Below the pieces are notes generated by a model. That model had not been told where the DNA came from. It did not search any database and saw nothing but the letters and a program-made list of their open reading frames with translations. A program made the position numbers and the translations under genes. From Flavobacteriaceae bacterium (GTDB taxonomy: Bacteria > Bacteroidota > Bacteroidia > Flavobacteriales > Flavobacteriaceae): a stretch of DNA of 5,655 bases. Location: NCBI GenBank assembly GCA_015488935.1, contig WFMU01000510.1, forward strand, positions 1 through 5,655, in the 5' to 3' direction. This document shows, piece by piece, positions 1 through 5,061 of the stretch. Within the stretch, counting starts at the first letter, position 1. Every line of letters starts with the position of its first letter.

Positions 1-1
1 A

Positions 2-124
2 CTAAAAATTAGAAATAAAACAAATGCTTTTGCTTTGAAAGATAGGATATATTATAATGCTTTAAAGTATGCTATGATACAAATAAAGGAGTTATCAACA
101 AATCAAATCAAAAATGTGGCTTAA
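2..124 (+). CDS. C-terminal fragment of an unidentified protein, cut by the left window edge
   Basis: A reading frame is open from the window edge and ends at TAA 122-124, giving 40 residues. It reads LKIRNKTNAFALKDRI, then a helix-like stretch containing YYNALKYAMIQIKEL, and ends IKNVA. The composition (Lys, Ile, Asn, Tyr, Ala, with codons such as GCT, AAA and TAT) looks like genuine low-GC coding sequence rather than chance, and the bases after the stop immediately become non-coding and repeat-bearing. The start and most of the protein lie outside the window. A basic helical C-terminus next to short repeats would suit a DNA-binding or transposase-type protein, but no family motif is visible and I do not assign one. 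Chance openness over 40 codons in AT-rich DNA is a real alternative. Confidence 0.4.
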   Translation, partial: LKIRNKTNAFALKDRIYYNALKYAMIQIKELSTNQIKNVA

Positions 125-150
125 TCGTGATATTTTTGCGTAAGGTCAGT

Positions 151-186
151 TATTTAGTAAAACTCTAATATTTAGTAAAACTCTAA
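151..186. repeat. Exact 18-bp tandem direct repeat, two copies
   Basis: TATTTAGTAAAACTCTAA occurs at 151-168 and again, without a mismatch or spacer, at 169-186. A third copy does not follow; the sequence continues as an A-run. The second copy ends in CTCTAAA (181-187), which pairs with TTTAGAG at 196-202 to form a 7-bp stem with an 8-nt loop, so the second unit also sits in a possible hairpin. The pair could be a slippage duplication, the trace of an insertion or excision event, or two binding sites for one protein. Nothing in the window decides between these. Confidence 0.85.
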
Positions 187-218
187 AAAAATAGATTTAG
201 AGAAATCATTTAATGACA

Positions 219-245
219 TAAAGTCGTTTTGCCAAAACGACTTTA
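219..245. repeat. Perfect 12-bp inverted repeat (hairpin with 3-nt loop)
   Basis: TAAAGTCGTTTT at 219-230 is the exact reverse complement of AAAACGACTTTA at 234-245, with the loop GCC between. The stem contains the GTCG/CGAC core, so it is stronger than a chance A/T palindrome. Neither side is followed by a T-tract, so it does not fit a standard intrinsic terminator for either strand. It lies about 95 bp after the stop of the left partial gene and might be the processed 3' end of that transcript, a REP-like element or a subterminal hairpin of a mobile element; none is demonstrated. Confidence 0.75.
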
Positions 246-823
246 CATGGCAATCATAGTTTACACAATACCTAAGAAACTTTATTCTTTTTATGAATAT
301 GTGAGGTTATCTTTGCGAGTGAAACCTTGGTTATCCTATTAGTCAAATATTGCATCATTACAAAATTACACACCAATTAAACACAGGTCTTATTATAAAA
401 TTAATGCCAATTACAAAGTAAAATTCGCAATATAAATCATTTACTTGTAGCGTTACTTTTTTTGTTTGAGTTTACTATGTACTTTGTTATTCTATTTCCC
501 TTTTTTGTAATAAACTATTTACATAAAGATTACTTTGCGAAGAATTTATACCTCAAAAAAGAAAAATAGGTACTAATTTATTTCTAATGTGTTTTACCTC
601 ACAACTGAATTGTATTAAACACTAATTATAAAATTTGAAATGAAATGTGTAACCAATAAAATGTAACAAAACCAAAAAAATTAAGACATATAATTGAATT
701 GTTATTATCTTATTCTTAAAAAAGTTTCAAGTATGCAATATTTTTCTTTAATTGCAAGGTGGAATTTGTGAAAAAGAAATTCAACAATTAAAAAAAACAA
801 ATTAATAAAAAATAACTTAAATT

Positions 824-2188
824 ATGGCTGACGATTTTGATTTATTAGAAACTGAATCTAACGAAAAACAACAACAACAATCTGAAGTAGATTGGGGAAA
901 AGCAGTAGATACAATGAAATCCAAATTATCTCAAGAAGATGATCCTCAAGTACGACAAAAAATATTGAATGCTACATTAGATAATGTAGTTGATATGGCA
1001 GAAAAAGATAGAACTTCACTTTTAGATGCCATTAAAGATTTAACAGACTATCAAGATGAAGTTGGTATTATTTTTGAAAAATTTTCAACATTAAATGCAA
1101 AAGAGCAAAAAATTATTGATGATGCTCAAAAAGCAGTAGAAAGAGCAAAAATTGAATTGGAAGATGCAGAAAATGTAAAAGACAATTTTTGGAATAACCT
1201 ATTTGGAAGAAAAAGTAAAATAAAGAAAAGACAAGCCGAACTTGTAGCCGCAGAAAAAGTAAGAGCAGGAGCCGATAATAAAGCAAAAGCAATGTTTCAG
1301 GAACGAATAGAATCTGCAGATATTCAAACACTATTGAATGAACTTTCTTATAAAAGTCAAGCAGCAGTTGCCAGACTTAAAAATAGAGAAATAGAAATCA
1401 AAGAAGTAGAAACAAAATTGCAGACAGCTATTTTAGAGGCGAGTAAAAATCATACTAAAGCACTAGAAAGAAAAAAAGAAACAGAAGCAAAATTAGAAGA
1501 AAACTACGCATTATTAAAACAAGCACGACAAGCACTCGAAGAGGTTGCAGATAAACAATCTACAGCATATAGCGAAGCAATATCTAAAGTAACACAATTA
1601 GAACAAAAAGTAGAAGAGTTAGAAGGTTTAAAAAATGCATATACCACTTTAGCAGCATCAAAAGATAGTTTTGTACATAAACATAACTTAACTATTAAAG
1701 TATTAACATCGTTGCGTAGTAACTTACAAACACATAGAGCAAAATTAAAAAGTGATACCGAAGAACGATTAAAATATTACGAAGGTTACGTTGTTGCATT
1801 AAAAGCTAGAACTGACCAAGAATTTGCTGCAATTTTAGAACATTTAGGTGTAAAAACAGATGAACATATTGGACAAACATTAGCATCAATGCATACAGCG
1901 AGTGCAAAAGCTCGTCAAGAAATGATGGATAATATTCCTGTACACGAAAAAGTAATGCAAGGTGTTTATAAAAGTTATGCCGAAGCTTTACACGAAATTA
2001 GAGCAAAAGATGAAAAAATTCAAAAAGATTTTGCAGACCGTTATGGCATTGATATGAAAGAAATTTTTGAAGAGTATTATAATGCAGATGATGCTCCAAC
2101 AGCAAATAATGACAATGCTGATGATGACGCAGGAGAACCAGCACCTAAAAAAGAAGATAATGGTGTTGTAGATGATTTACTAGGATAA
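824..2188 (+). CDS. Cytoplasmic coiled-coil protein with acidic C-terminal tail, function unknown
   Basis: The gene encodes 454 residues. The ATG follows an A-rich leader (AACTTAAATT) with no Shine-Dalgarno sequence, typical of this phylum, and no better start lies upstream. I do not recognise the family. No signal peptide or membrane segment is visible, so it is probably cytosolic. Residues 1-22 are acidic and Gln-rich (QQQQ at 16-19). Residues 25-90 look helical. Residues about 93-285 are long, charged helices rich in Glu, Lys, Ala and Gln, with heptad-like hydrophobics (for example L259, V263, L266, L269), consistent with a coiled coil. They are interrupted near 121-137 by an aromatic then strongly basic patch (NFWNNLFGRKSKIKKR). 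Residues 286-420 look like a more ordered helical domain (KYYEGYVVALKARTDQEF, then EIFEEYY). Residues 421-454 are a disordered Asp/Asn/Pro tail ending VVDDLLG. A scaffold, filament-like or TelA-like stress role would suit the shape, but nothing confirms it. It appears monocistronic, closed by the terminator at 2200-2234. Confidence 0.9.
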   Translation: MADDFDLLETESNEKQQQQSEVDWGKAVDTMKSKLSQEDDPQVRQKILNATLDNVVDMAEKDRTSLLDAIKDLTDYQDEVGIIFEKFSTLNAKEQKIIDDAQKAVERAKIELEDAENVKDNFWNNLFGRKSKIKKRQAELVAAEKVRAGADNKAKAMFQERIESADIQTLLNELSYKSQAAVARLKNREIEIKEVETKLQTAILEASKNHTKALERKKETEAKLEENYALLKQARQALEEVADKQSTAYSEAISKVTQLEQKVEELEGLKNAYTTLAASKDSFVHKHNLTIKVLTSLRSNLQTHRAKLKSDTEERLKYYEGYVVALKARTDQEFAAILEHLGVKTDEHIGQTLASMHTASAKARQEMMDNIPVHEKVMQGVYKSYAEALHEIRAKDEKIQKDFADRYGIDMKEIFEEYYNADDAPTANNDNADDDAGEPAPKKEDNGVVDDLLG

Positions 2189-2199
2189 TATTTTTAATT

Positions 2200-2234
2200 A
2201 AAAAACCCAACAAGTTAAAGCTGTTGGGTTTTTT
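2200..2234 (+). terminator. Intrinsic terminator after the coiled-coil gene
   Basis: AAAAAACCCAACA at 2200-2212 pairs perfectly with TGTTGGGTTTTTT at 2222-2234, giving a 13-bp stem with a GGG/CCC core and a 9-nt loop. The right arm ends in six T, the expected U-tract. It starts 11 bp after the stop codon at 2188. The left arm begins with A-runs, so the structure could also terminate transcripts coming from the right. Confidence 0.92.
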
Positions 2235-2237
2235 ATA

Positions 2238-2245
2238 TATCTTTG
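2238..2245 (+). promoter_or_regulatory. Candidate Bacteroidetes -7 promoter element for the ParD-like gene
   Basis: TATCTTTG matches the phylum -7 consensus TAnnTTTG exactly and lies 41 bp before the ATG at 2287, directly behind the terminator. This would give a leader of about 35 nt. No TTG lies 17-23 bp upstream; the nearest TTG, at 2224-2226, is only 11 bp away and inside the terminator stem. The call rests on the -7 match and position alone. Confidence 0.35.
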
Positions 2246-2286
2246 CCGAAAAAGAAAGAAAGAATATAAAAGGGAAAACTAAAGAA

Positions 2287-2487
2287 ATGAAAAAGTCTGT
2301 GACAATAAAAGGGAAAAAAAATACTTCTATTACTATTGGGAAATACTACGAAAACATTATTAAAAATGAAATTTCTTCAGGAAGATATAACTCTACAAGC
2401 GAAGTGATTAGAGCATCATTACGATTACTCGAAAAAGAAGAACTGAAAGTAACGGAATTAAAGAAAAATTCAAAAAGAAATAATTAA
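2287..2487 (+). CDS. ParD-type (ribbon-helix-helix) antitoxin, short and without a partner toxin
   Basis: The 66-residue product has the ParD signature: a strand NTSITIGK (12-19), a first helix YYENIIKNEISSGRY (20-34), then NSTSEVIRASLRLLEKEE (35-52) as the second helix. ParD antitoxins use this fold to dimerise, bind their own operator and, through a C-terminal tail, wrap the ParE toxin. I chose ATG 2287 because the frame upstream runs back through the terminator with only a TTG start. Typical ParD proteins run to about 80 residues or more; here the tail stops soon after LKVTELKKNSKRNN, so much of the toxin-binding segment is missing. Neither alternative frame restores a ParD-like tail, so a simple frameshift is not the cause. 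No ParE-like gene follows: 2488-2691 is non-coding. The N-terminus carries an extra TIKGK (6-10) resembling TIGK (16-19). It is either a decayed antitoxin or a solitary DNA-binding regulator. Confidence 0.75.
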   Translation: MKKSVTIKGKKNTSITIGKYYENIIKNEISSGRYNSTSEVIRASLRLLEKEELKVTELKKNSKRNN

Positions 2488-2691
2488 AAAATTTTATTAC
2501 GTTTACCAATGTAATATTATTATTGTTAGTGTTGCATTCTAGAGTTATGCCTTCTTCTAATCATATCTAAGTTTTAGACTTATGGTATATTTAATTGTAT
2601 TAGAACAATATGAAAAATGATTTTTTTAGAAAAGAGAGCTAAACAAATATGATTTCTATTAAAGAAAATCAGTTATAATAAAATACTTCAG

Positions 2692-3087
2692 ATGAAAAAA
2701 GCATATTTAGCAATATCTTATACGAATAGAAAAAAATACAAAAAAGAGATAAATGCTTTAAAAGAATTATTAGATACTATAAAAGTAGAATTACTTGTAT
2801 TTGTAGATGCTTATAATTTTATGCCAAATCAAGAAAAAGAAATGATGCAAACTGCATTTGACGAATTAGACAATTCGGATATATTAATTGCAGAGTTATC
2901 TACAAAATCTATTGGTGTTGGTATTGAGATTGGTTATGCTTATGCCAAAAATAAACCAATTATTTATTTGTATGCAACAGATACCGAATATTCTACTACA
3001 GCATCTGGCACAGCAAATACAGTAATAAAGTATAAAAATACTCACGATTTAATAGAAAAAATGAAGGAAGTATTAAGAAATATTTAA
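2692..3087 (+). CDS. Nucleoside 2-deoxyribosyltransferase-like protein
   Basis: The 131-residue product resembles the small Rossmann-like nucleoside 2-deoxyribosyltransferase/DNPH1 (Rcl) superfamily. These enzymes transfer deoxyribose between bases or cleave the N-glycosidic bond of deoxynucleotides through a catalytic Glu. Visible elements in order: the N-terminal strand KKAYLAISY (2-10), where many members have a Gly-containing loop; VELLVFVDAYNF (32-43); a helix ending FDELDNSD (56-63); the strand-plus-acid ILIAEL (64-69); and the helix GVGIEIGYAYAKNKPIIYLY (75-94), in which E79 is the likely catalytic Glu. The length is near the usual 140-160. No signal peptide or membrane segment is seen. 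The ATG at 2692 has an AT-rich leader; I found no convincing promoter between it and the ParD-like gene 204 bp upstream. It stands alone, so substrate and role (nucleotide salvage, sanitation or defence) cannot be read from context. Confidence 0.75.
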   Translation: MKKAYLAISYTNRKKYKKEINALKELLDTIKVELLVFVDAYNFMPNQEKEMMQTAFDELDNSDILIAELSTKSIGVGIEIGYAYAKNKPIIYLYATDTEYSTTASGTANTVIKYKNTHDLIEKMKEVLRNI

Positions 3088-3092
3088 TATTT

Positions 3093-3115
3093 AAACAATT
3101 TTACTAGAATTGTTT
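3093..3115. repeat. AT-rich 8-bp inverted repeat after the deoxyribosyltransferase-like gene
   Basis: AAACAATT (3093-3100) pairs with AATTGTTT (3108-3115) across a 7-nt loop, five bases after the stop codon. The position suits a transcript end, but the stem is nearly all A/T and no T-tract follows (GGTTAAAAAAG), so a terminator role is uncertain. Confidence 0.4.
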
Positions 3116-3139
3116 GGTTAAAAAAGAGTGAAATCTTGA

Positions 3140-3352
3140 CATTGCTATTTAAAAAAAGGTAAAATAAATGTAGGCAGGATTTTGCAGCTAGAATTTTATA
3201 AACTCGATAAGCCTTTTGTTATCTATGGAGATATTCCTTTTGAAATAATTAGTGACTGTGCAGATATTGGAGATTTGCCAAATAACGGTGCAACTCCTCC
3301 AATTAATTACAAAACTTATTTTGAGTTTCGTTTTGGCAGACTTTTTAGCTAA
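3140..3352 (+). pseudogene. Coding-like remnant, plus strand, no start codon
   Basis: Between TGA 3137-3139 and TAA 3350-3352 a 70-codon frame is open but contains no ATG. From about 3188 its translation looks protein-like: LEFYKLDKPFVIYGDIPFEI, then ISDCADIGDLPNNG, then INYKTYFEFRFGRLFS at the end. The alternating hydrophobic/aromatic finish resembles a beta strand. I recognise no family. Without an ATG, with a frame stop just upstream and no promoter, it would be the 3' remnant of a larger gene. The opposite strand is also largely open here, so the reading strand is not certain. Confidence 0.3.
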
Positions 3353-3379
3353 AAATTGTTCTACTTCTTTAGCAAATTT

Positions 3380-3598
3380 TCATCTTTCGGAGATTATTTT
3401 TTTGCAATTAATACCTACCTTAACCATAAATTTATAATCACACTTATTGGTTTTAAGAGATGAATTACTTCGCATGAAGTATAAACGTTCTAAAATGAGT
3501 TGTATTGTTGTAGGTACGTTTGTGGGTACGATTTCAATATTTGCCGCTTTTTTTTCACGGCAAATATTTTTAAAACCTTCTGTATCAGCTTGATACTT
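3380..3598 (-). pseudogene. Coding-like remnant, minus strand, between the tRNA and an in-frame stop
   Basis: Reading leftward from 3598, 72 codons are open to TGA 3382-3380. The translation includes FKNICREKKAANIEIVPTNV, PTTIQLILERLYFMRSN and YKFMVKVGIN. After the TGA the same frame continues with KFAKEVEQFLAKKSAKTK, which also looks coding, as if one gene had gained a stop. There is no start codon before 3598: upstream the frame runs straight into the tRNA. I cannot name a family. The stop, the missing start and the 11-bp hairpin inside it (3536-3568) all argue against an active gene. Confidence 0.28.
3536..3568. repeat. Perfect 11-bp inverted repeat with T-rich loop
   Basis: AATATTTGCCG (3536-3546) pairs exactly with CGGCAAATATT (3558-3568). 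The 11-nt loop is CTTTTTTTTCA. On the plus strand three more T follow the right arm, giving a terminator-like shape with a weak tract. On the minus strand it is followed by GAAATCG, which is not terminator-like. No intact plus-strand gene ends nearby, so it may close the remnant at 3140-3352 or be a leftover of a mobile element. Confidence 0.6.
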
Positions 3599-3600
3599 TG

Positions 3601-3674
3601 TAGCGAGGAGCAGAATTGAACTGCCGACCTCCGGGTTATGAATCCGACGCTCTAACCAACTGAGCTACCTCGCC
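3601..3674 (-). tRNA. tRNA-Met (anticodon CAT)
   Basis: The minus strand folds as a 74-nt cloverleaf. The acceptor arm is GGCGAGG (3674-3668) with CCTCGCT and discriminator A at 3601, the first pair being G-U. The D-arm is GCTC/GAGC with loop AGTTGGTTA. The anticodon loop is TTCATAA with CAT at 3640-3638. The T-arm is GGCAG/CTGCT with loop TTCAATT. The anticodon stem (TCGGA/CCCGG) has an apparent A31-C39 mismatch next to the loop and a T-G first pair. It lacks the three consecutive G-C pairs of initiator tRNA, so elongator Met is likeliest; tRNA-Ile2 with a modified CAT anticodon cannot be excluded. CCA is not encoded (ACAA follows). No second tRNA is adjacent. Confidence 0.95.
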
Positions 3675-3713
3675 ATAATTACTTCCAAAAAAAGATATTT
3701 TCGGAAGCGGATG

Positions 3714-3743
3714 CAAATATAGGAACATATTTAATTATCACAA
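3714..3743 (-). promoter_or_regulatory. Promoter of the tRNA-Met gene
   Basis: On the minus strand TTG (3743-3741) and TATATTTG (3721-3714) are separated by 19 bp, an exact match to the Bacteroidetes primary sigma consensus TTG-N17-23-TAnnTTTG. Transcription would start near 3707, leaving a leader of about 33 nt before the tRNA 5' end at 3674. This is the best promoter in the window and a main support for the phylum call. Confidence 0.8.
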
Positions 3744-3837
3744 GAAAAATTGATGAAAAATAATTAAAAATTAGTTTTAAAAATGTTTTTTTATTTTCAT
3801 TTATTATATATATTGCCATTCATTAAAATTATATGAA

Positions 3838-4221
3838 ATGACTGATAAAATCAAGTTCGAAATAGAGTTTCCAATGCAAGCATCCTCCAATTTTTTGCAT
3901 CACTATTTAGCTTCTCCAGATGGTTTAAGCGAATGGTTTGCAGATAATGTAAACTCTAGAGGTGAGTTATTTACCTTTTTTTGGGATGGATCTGAAGAAC
4001 AAGCAAAACAAAAATTATTTAGTAAAGAAGAAAAAGTACAATATAAATGGTTAGACGAGGAAGATGATGATGTTTATTTCGAATTTAAAATCGTTGTAGA
4101 TGAATTAACCAACGATGTATCGTTGATTGTTACCGATTTTGCAGATGAAGATGAATTAGATGAAGCAAAAATGTTTTGGAAAAACCAAATTGATAATTTA
4201 AAGCACAAAATTGGTGCGTAA
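3838..4221 (+). CDS. START-like (SRPBCC/AHSA1-type) domain protein
   Basis: The 127-residue product looks like the small START-like domain protein common in Flavobacteriia. Such proteins fold as a helix-grip cavity that may bind a hydrophobic ligand or a partner protein; the ligand here is unknown. The single domain fills the chain: strand IKFEIEFPM (5-13), helix NFLHHYLASPDGLSEWFADNVNS (18-40) with the typical SP-GLSEWFAD motif, strands ELFTFFWDG (43-51), VQYKWLDEE (67-75), VYFEFKIVVDEL (79-90) and DVSLIVTDFAD (93-103), then the long C-terminal helix from about 105 to 125. It is acidic, with no signal peptide. The ATG at 3838 is the first in frame; an ATG at 3833 runs at once into a stop. 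The leader has TATATATTG at 3807-3815, only a loose promoter match. It is followed after 10 bp by the aminotransferase, so the two are probably cotranscribed. Confidence 0.88.
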   Translation: MTDKIKFEIEFPMQASSNFLHHYLASPDGLSEWFADNVNSRGELFTFFWDGSEEQAKQKLFSKEEKVQYKWLDEEDDDVYFEFKIVVDELTNDVSLIVTDFADEDELDEAKMFWKNQIDNLKHKIGA

Positions 4222-4231
4222 TTTTTTTAAA

Positions 4232-5056
4232 ATGTTAAACTACAATGGAAAAATTATAGCAAAATCTGCTATTAATTTACCTTTTAACAACAGAGACTTT
4301 GCTTATGGCGACTCTCTATTCGATACTAGTAAGCTAACAAATGCTAAAATTCAGTTCTGTGAAGACCATTATTTTCGATTAATGGCTTCCATGCGCATGT
4401 TGCGAATGGAAATCCCAATGTATTTAACCTTAGATTTTTTTGAACAAGAAATACTAAAAACGGCAAAAGCAAACCAATTAGAACAAGAAGCTAGAATTAA
4501 GTTTACTATTTTTAGAGATTCAGATGGTTTATATGCTCCAAAAACAAATAAAATTAGCTTTGTTATTGAAGTCACTACTTTAGAAATTCTTACTAAAGAA
4601 AAATACGAAATAGATATCTTTAAAGATTATTATGTAAATTCAGATTTGCTTTCTACATTAAAAACAAACAATAGAGTGCTCAATGTAATTGGAAGTATTT
4701 ATGCTTCTGAAAATGATTTGGAAAATTGTTTGTTTCTAAACGAAAAAAAAAATGTAGTGGAAGCCTTAAATGGAAATATCTTTTTGGTAGAAGGAAATCA
4801 AATTATCACGCCACCTCTAAGTGAAGGCTGTATCAAAGGTATTCTACGAAAAAATATGATTGCAATGCTGCAAAAGGATGAATCATTTTCTATAAAGGAA
4901 GCAGCAATTTCGCCATTTGCCATACAAAAAGCAGATGCTCTATTTATTACAAATTCTATTATTGGCATTCAAGAAGTAACCAAATATCGAAAAAAAGAGT
5001 TCGATACAACTATCGTAAATCGTATTAAAGAAGCATTTATTGCTTTTATTGGATAA
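4232..5056 (+). CDS. Class IV aminotransferase (PLP-dependent, PabC/BCAT/D-amino acid transaminase fold)
   Basis: The 274-residue product belongs to fold-type IV PLP enzymes. I chose ATG 4232, which gives the usual MLNYNG start; the frame extends back to a TTG at 4211 inside the upstream gene, which is less likely. Family landmarks: NRDFAYGDSLFDT (20-32), the counterpart of the usual RGFxYGDGLFET motif; EDHYFRL (44-50) with R49 as the PLP-phosphate arginine candidate; K144 in LSTLKTNNR as the likely Schiff-base lysine; E177 in VVEALNGNIF, 33 residues later as expected; and PPLSEGCIKGILRK (194-207) near the C-terminus. GILR at 203-206 resembles the GIMR of aminodeoxychorismate lyase (PabC) more than the GxTR of branched-chain transaminases. 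Substrate is not settled by sequence; PabC in folate synthesis, branched-chain or D-amino acid transamination are all possible. It lies 10 bp after the START-like gene and converges with the gene at 5062. Confidence 0.9.
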   Translation: MLNYNGKIIAKSAINLPFNNRDFAYGDSLFDTSKLTNAKIQFCEDHYFRLMASMRMLRMEIPMYLTLDFFEQEILKTAKANQLEQEARIKFTIFRDSDGLYAPKTNKISFVIEVTTLEILTKEKYEIDIFKDYYVNSDLLSTLKTNNRVLNVIGSIYASENDLENCLFLNEKKNVVEALNGNIFLVEGNQIITPPLSEGCIKGILRKNMIAMLQKDESFSIKEAAISPFAIQKADALFITNSIIGIQEVTKYRKKEFDTTIVNRIKEAFIAFIG

Positions 5057-5061
5057 ATTAA

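Larger units (their letters stand above)
125..823. other. Gene-poor intergenic region of about 700 bp
   Basis: No frame here has a start codon plus coding-like composition on either strand; open stretches are short and random-looking. It contains the tandem repeat at 151-186 and the hairpins at 181-202 and 219-245, described separately. Isolated matches to the Bacteroidetes -7 element TAnnTTTG occur at 131-138 and 308-315, but neither has a TTG at the expected upstream distance. A near match, TTACTTTG at 530-537, has a TTG at 505-507, 22 bp upstream, and could drive the coiled-coil gene with a leader of about 280 nt; this is weak. The last 60 bases before 824 are an A-rich leader without a Shine-Dalgarno sequence, as is usual in this phylum. 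Confidence 0.5.

Noticed and set aside
1113..1331. Minus-strand 72-codon open frame inside the coiled-coil gene
   Set aside because: It is the antisense shadow of an A-rich coding region; its Leu/Phe-rich product is what reverse-reading Lys/Glu codons gives.
2224..2286. Upstream extension of the ParD-like gene to a TTG at 2224
   Set aside because: It would start inside the terminator stem and translate the candidate promoter; the ATG at 2287 gives a normal ParD N-terminus.
3252..3437. Plus-strand 61-codon frame with a Leu/Ile-rich, membrane-like product
   Set aside because: The hydrophobicity follows from AT-rich codons; it lies out of frame with the better coding-like reading (3140-3352) and has no leader or promoter.
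3466..3481. Palindrome TACTTC-GCAT-GAAGTA
   Set aside because: A 6-bp stem with no neighbouring gene start or paired site is within chance for this composition.
3582..3596. Small hairpin GTATCA-GCT-TGATAC just beyond the tRNA 3' end
   Set aside because: The stem is only 6 bp and no T-run follows directly on the minus strand, so it cannot be called the tRNA terminator.
4369..4575. Minus-strand 68-codon open frame inside the aminotransferase gene
   Set aside because: It overlaps a gene with clear class IV motifs on the other strand and has no promoter or family features.
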